DNA from: Prevotellaceae bacterium
Lineage (GTDB): Bacteria > Bacteroidota > Bacteroidia > Bacteroidales > Bacteroidaceae
Direction: 5' to 3'
NCBI GenBank assembly: GCA_030523505.1
Contig: JAUNIK010000040.1
Location: 1-8,243 of the forward strand
Length of the DNA stretch: 8,243 nucleotides
A program made the position numbers and the translations under genes. Below the pieces are notes generated by a model that saw only the letters and a list, made by a program, of their open reading frames with translations, was not told the DNA's origin and did not search any database. Shown here in pieces: positions 5,288 to 8,243 of the stretch. Position 1 is the stretch's first letter, and each line of letters opens with the position of its first letter.

Positions 5288-6745
5288 TTAATCTTCCTTC
5301 CAGAACGACGGCACCATGATGACAAGCACTGTGAAGATTTCAAGACGGCCGAGGAGCATATAGAACGAGCATACCCACTTCACGAAGTCAGGCAACTGAT
5401 CCCACGACATTGTTGGGCCAATCTCAACGCCAAGGGTCGGTCCGACATTACTCAAGCAACTCACCGTGATGGTGATGGCATTTGTAGCATCGACTCCTAC
5501 TGCAGCCAAGACGAACGAGGCTATGAAGAACAGGAACAGATATATGGAGAGCAACGCCATGAGCGTGTTTCGTTTCTGCTGCGACACATTATTTCCATCA
5601 ACATGAAGTGGCAACACAGCATTTGGATGGAGCAGCTGGCGGAACTCGTTCTTTACCATTCGCCAGGTCATTACACCACGGATACATTTCATACCACCAC
5701 TCGTACTGCCCGACATACCTCCAACGAACATACATATCGTAAGAACAATCCATGTGACATGCGGCCATTTTCCGGCATCGTCGTTGAAGAGACCAGTGGT
5801 AGTGAGGAACGATACTACCGAGAACAGTGCCGAACGGAATGCAGGTTCCAACTTATAACCGTTATGCCACAACAGCTGGAGCATTACGAATGCGGTGAAG
5901 AACACGATGAGGGTGATGTAAACCCTGAATTCGGTGCTACGGAACAATCGGTCGGGACGCAGCTTCGCTACGCTGTTCCACAACAGGATGAAGTTGATAC
6001 CCGAAAGGAAACAGAACACCACAGTGGTGTATTCCAGTGCTGGGGAGTTGAAGAACTCCGTTGACATATTATGGGTTCCGAATCCTCCTGTGGCTGTTGT
6101 CGTCATACCGTAGTTCACGGCATCGAACGGAGTCATGCCGAACAGATAATAACTGCCCATGCATGCTACAGTAAGAATAAGGTATATTACCCATATCCAC
6201 TTTGCACTGGTGGATAGTCGAGGATGGAGCTTTGTCTTGATAGGACCAGTGGCTTCGGCAGCGAACACTCGTACCGAACCGCCGGTCATGGACGGCAGGA
6301 TGGCTATGGTGAAGAACACTATTCCGAGTCCTCCTATCCATTGCATCAGTGATCGCCAGAAGAGCAAACCGTGAGGCAGTGCCTCTATATCATTAATGAC
6401 AGATGCGCCAGTGGTGGTAAATCCTGACATCGACTCAAAGAAGGCATTGGTGAAGCTGGTGATATAGCCACTGACGAGGAACGGCAGTGTGCCGAAAAGC
6501 GAGAACACCGTCCACGCCAGCGTCACCACGAGGAACGCCTCGCGACGGGTAAGGGTGTTGGAATCCTCACGTCCGAGCAATCGCAGTGTTGTGGCTGCCA
6601 TCGTGGTGATGAGCAGCGACACAGCGAAAGAGAGACTATCGTCCTCGGCATAGAAGAATGAGACAATGAGACAAAGGAGCATCATCGCTGCCTCAATGAA
6701 AAGCAGCGCACCGATGACCTTGTATATCATCTTCAGGTTTATCAT
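5288..6745 (-). CDS. trkH: Potassium uptake channel subunit TrkH
   Basis: 485 residues, normal for TrkH/KtrB-type potassium transporters. It forms the inner-membrane ion path for potassium uptake, gated by the cytoplasmic TrkA ring. Hydrophobic segments fill the protein, arranged as four repeats of helix, pore loop, helix. Each pore loop has its selectivity-filter glycine: TTTG (G113, in SGFTTTGASV), TATGGF (G220), LTTTGLF (G318) and SNVGPT (G435). The glycine-rich GGMSGSTSGG (342-351) matches the flexible intramembrane gate loop of the third repeat. The start codon overlaps the trkA stop as ATGA (6742-6745), which implies coupled translation and balanced amounts. The chosen start gives a sensible N-terminal helix, MIYKVIGALLFIEAAMMLL. 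Confidence 0.95.
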   Translation of the reverse strand: MINLKMIYKVIGALLFIEAAMMLLCLIVSFFYAEDDSLSFAVSLLITTMAATTLRLLGREDSNTLTRREAFLVVTLAWTVFSLFGTLPFLVSGYITSFTNAFFESMSGFTTTGASVINDIEALPHGLLFWRSLMQWIGGLGIVFFTIAILPSMTGGSVRVFAAEATGPIKTKLHPRLSTSAKWIWVIYLILTVACMGSYYLFGMTPFDAVNYGMTTTATGGFGTHNMSTEFFNSPALEYTTVVFCFLSGINFILLWNSVAKLRPDRLFRSTEFRVYITLIVFFTAFVMLQLLWHNGYKLEPAFRSALFSVVSFLTTTGLFNDDAGKWPHVTWIVLTICMFVGGMSGSTSGGMKCIRGVMTWRMVKNEFRQLLHPNAVLPLHVDGNNVSQQKRNTLMALLSIYLFLFFIASFVLAAVGVDATNAITITVSCLSNVGPTLGVEIGPTMSWDQLPDFVKWVCSFYMLLGRLEIFTVLVIMVPSFWKED

Positions 6746-8082
6746 TTGAAGAGGTCCTCCACGCGTTTAATGTTTGTACCATGCATGAACACCACGACGG
6801 CATCGCCCGGCTGTATCTGTGTCATACCCGACACGAGCATTCCCTCGTTGCCTCGAACAAGACCACCGATGGTCATGCCACGAGGCAAACTGAGATCTTT
6901 GACGAGTTTTCGTGTCACCTTTGAGTTTTCCTCAGCAATGAACTCCGCCACATCGGCATTGGCTGTGGTGAGGAAGCGCACATTACGCACATTGGCATCG
7001 AGCATCATCTGGTAAATATGGCTTGCCGCAATGGCTTTCTTGTTGATGATAGTTCCGATATCAAGGCTCTCAGCCATGTTTATATAGTCGATGTTCTCGA
7101 TCATTGCTACGGTCTTGCGCACTCCTATACGCTTTGCCATGAGGCAGGCAAGGATATTTGCTTCGGCATTGCCGGTAAGTGCCACGAATGCCTGACAGTT
7201 GCGAATGCCCTCCTCGGTGAGTTGTCCGAGGTCTCGTCCATCGCCGTTGATGACAAGACAGCGATCGCCGACTAGTTCGTTGAGTCGCTCACAGCGTTGT
7301 TCATCAATCTCGAATACTTTGGCATGCATATATTCCGGCATCATCTTGATAGAACGCACAGCAGTCTTGCCACCACCCATTATCATGACATTCTTCACAT
7401 CAGCATAGGTTTCCTTGCCCACAATCTTGCGGATATAAGGGATGTACTGGCGTGTGGTCATAAAATATGCGAGGTCGTTGAGCTGAAGCATATCATTACC
7501 ACCAGGGATGATGGTGTCGATGCCTCGTTTAATTGCCACCACATGATACGGATCGTTTGGTCCACAGAGGTTGCGCAATGGTTGTTCGAGGATCTCGCAA
7601 CCAGCTCGCAGCTTGATGCCAAGCATGACTAGTGCTCCACCATGGACATCCCAACGCTGACGAACCCACGACATCTTCAATCCGTTGATGATATCGTTGC
7701 CGGCGAGCAACTCAGGATAGATTATGCTGTCGAGACCAAGACGCTGGTAGAACTCTGCAGCATCTTTCTCTGTATATTCCGGATTATCGACCTTTGCCAC
7801 AACCTTCTTCGCTCCAAGCAATTTCGCCATGAGACATGCCTGAACATTCTGATTTTCGTCGGAGGTAACAGCAATAAAAAGGTCAGCCTTGCCTGTTCCC
7901 ACTTCTTTTAGAGTGGAAAGCGAGCATGGTGGTGCCTGAAGTGTGAGGATGTCGAGGTCGGCAGCCAACTGCGAGAGGCGCTCACCGTCTTCATCGATGA
8001 GCGTTACATCCTCGTTGTTACGAGAAAGCAGTTTTGCCAGATGTGAACCGATAGCCTTGGCTCCTGTGATGATGATTTTCAT
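6742..8082 (-). CDS. trkA: Trk potassium system regulator TrkA (two RCK domains)
   Basis: 446 residues, standard for TrkA. It is a peripheral cytoplasmic protein that binds nucleotides (NAD(H), ATP/ADP in studied members) and gates TrkH. Two Rossmann RCK_N domains (about 1-120 and 230-348) are each followed by an RCK_C domain (about 135-218 and 365-446). The first nucleotide loop reads GAKAIG (7-12), where most family members have GxGxxG, so the middle glycine is lysine. The second reads MGGGKTA (235-241). The acidic residue closing strand 2 is D30 in TLIDEDGE and D260 in VFEID. Other marks are VTSDENQNVQACLMAK and LTGNAEANILACLMAK, one in each half, showing the internal duplication. It lies 4 bp after dxs and overlaps trkH by 4 bp. 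Confidence 0.95.
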   Translation of the reverse strand: MKIIITGAKAIGSHLAKLLSRNNEDVTLIDEDGERLSQLAADLDILTLQAPPCSLSTLKEVGTGKADLFIAVTSDENQNVQACLMAKLLGAKKVVAKVDNPEYTEKDAAEFYQRLGLDSIIYPELLAGNDIINGLKMSWVRQRWDVHGGALVMLGIKLRAGCEILEQPLRNLCGPNDPYHVVAIKRGIDTIIPGGNDMLQLNDLAYFMTTRQYIPYIRKIVGKETYADVKNVMIMGGGKTAVRSIKMMPEYMHAKVFEIDEQRCERLNELVGDRCLVINGDGRDLGQLTEEGIRNCQAFVALTGNAEANILACLMAKRIGVRKTVAMIENIDYINMAESLDIGTIINKKAIAASHIYQMMLDANVRNVRFLTTANADVAEFIAEENSKVTRKLVKDLSLPRGMTIGGLVRGNEGMLVSGMTQIQPGDAVVVFMHGTNIKRVEDLFK

Positions 8083-8086
8083 CTAT

Positions 8087-8109
8087 TTAACTTTTAACTT
8101 TTAACTTTT
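8087..8109 (-). repeat. AAGTTAA heptamer tandem repeat at the dxs-trkA junction
   Basis: Three exact copies of TTAACTT on the plus strand (8087-8107, AAGTTAA on the minus strand), plus two more T. It codes the last residues of dxs (KLKVKS), supplies its stop codon, and lies 5 bases before the trkA ATG. From memory, AAAAGTT-type heptamers are common at Bacteroidales gene junctions. Confidence 0.75.
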
Positions 8110-8243
8110 CAGCGATACTCTCGTTGTCAAGACCGACGAGCTTGCGGAGCTGTGCAATAGTGCCGTGCTCCACAAAAGCGTCAGGCAATCCCATACGCAC
8201 TACCTGTTTCTGATAGCCGTTGTCAGACAACCATTCGAGAAGA
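8087..8243 (-). CDS. dxs: 1-deoxy-D-xylulose-5-phosphate synthase, C-terminal end
   Basis: Only the last 51 codons are in the window; the gene runs off the right edge. The enzyme joins pyruvate and glyceraldehyde-3-phosphate with thiamine diphosphate to make DXP, the first step of the MEP isoprenoid pathway. The visible part, LLEWLSDNGYQKQVVRMG then LPDAFVEHGTIAQLRKLVGL then DNESIAEKL, matches the end of the transketolase C-terminal domain. The GLPD-FVEHGT-LGLD pattern corresponds to the E. coli RFVEQGT and ELGLDAAGM region. The final KLKVKS and the stop are written in a heptamer repeat, so the native tail has probably been reshaped. It is first of the genes seen in the dxs-trkA-trkH-manA run. 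Its catalytic part and promoter are outside the window. Confidence 0.88.
   Translation of the reverse strand, partial: LLEWLSDNGYQKQVVRMGLPDAFVEHGTIAQLRKLVGLDNESIAEKLKVKS

Noticed and set aside
5603..6064. 153-residue open frame on the plus strand
   Set aside because: Antisense to trkH pore loops and rich in His/Thr/Glu of no recognisable pattern; a shadow.

Overview
The window looks like a piece of a Bacteroidales chromosome, most likely Prevotella or a close relative. The signs are two perfect TAnnTTTG (-7) promoter elements, no clear Shine-Dalgarno sequences, a Bacteroidetes-type outer-membrane beta-barrel protein with the KYKGSGAG tail, a secreted GH89 family alpha-N-acetylglucosaminidase, and the gene order dxs-trkA-trkH. 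The genus is an inference from memory of these families; no search was run.

Layout. Positions 1-446 (+) carry the C-terminal end of an outer-membrane beta-barrel/TonB-receptor-like protein. It converges on a GH89 gene (793-3144, -). The roughly 350 bp between their stops has no gene and is packed with C/G-rich hairpins and inverted repeats. Upstream of GH89 is its promoter, then a 139-bp element with 27-30 bp inverted-repeat ends (3259-3397). Next come a two-iron superoxide reductase (3405-3785, -) with its own promoter and a leader inverted repeat, and a small unknown protein (3881-4225, -) whose N-terminus is written in repeat DNA. A strong intrinsic terminator (4251-4284) follows. The rest is one minus-strand block read from the right edge: dxs (only its 3' end is present), trkA, trkH and manA, with junctions of 4 bp, a 4-bp overlap and 36 bp, ending at that terminator.

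How the genes work together. trkA and trkH encode the gating ring and channel subunits of a potassium uptake system and are translationally coupled through ATGA. dxs (isoprenoid precursors) and manA (mannose-6-P/fructose-6-P) appear to be co-transcribed with them but have no obvious shared pathway. The superoxide reductase fits oxidative defence in an anaerobe. GH89 is a periplasmic or surface glycan-degrading enzyme that suits a host-associated, mucin or glycosaminoglycan lifestyle.

No dramatic new system is visible. What stands out is small repeat DNA: possible MITE-like inverted repeats, palindromic C/G-rich repeats that run into coding ends, and heptamer tandem repeats at two operon junctions.
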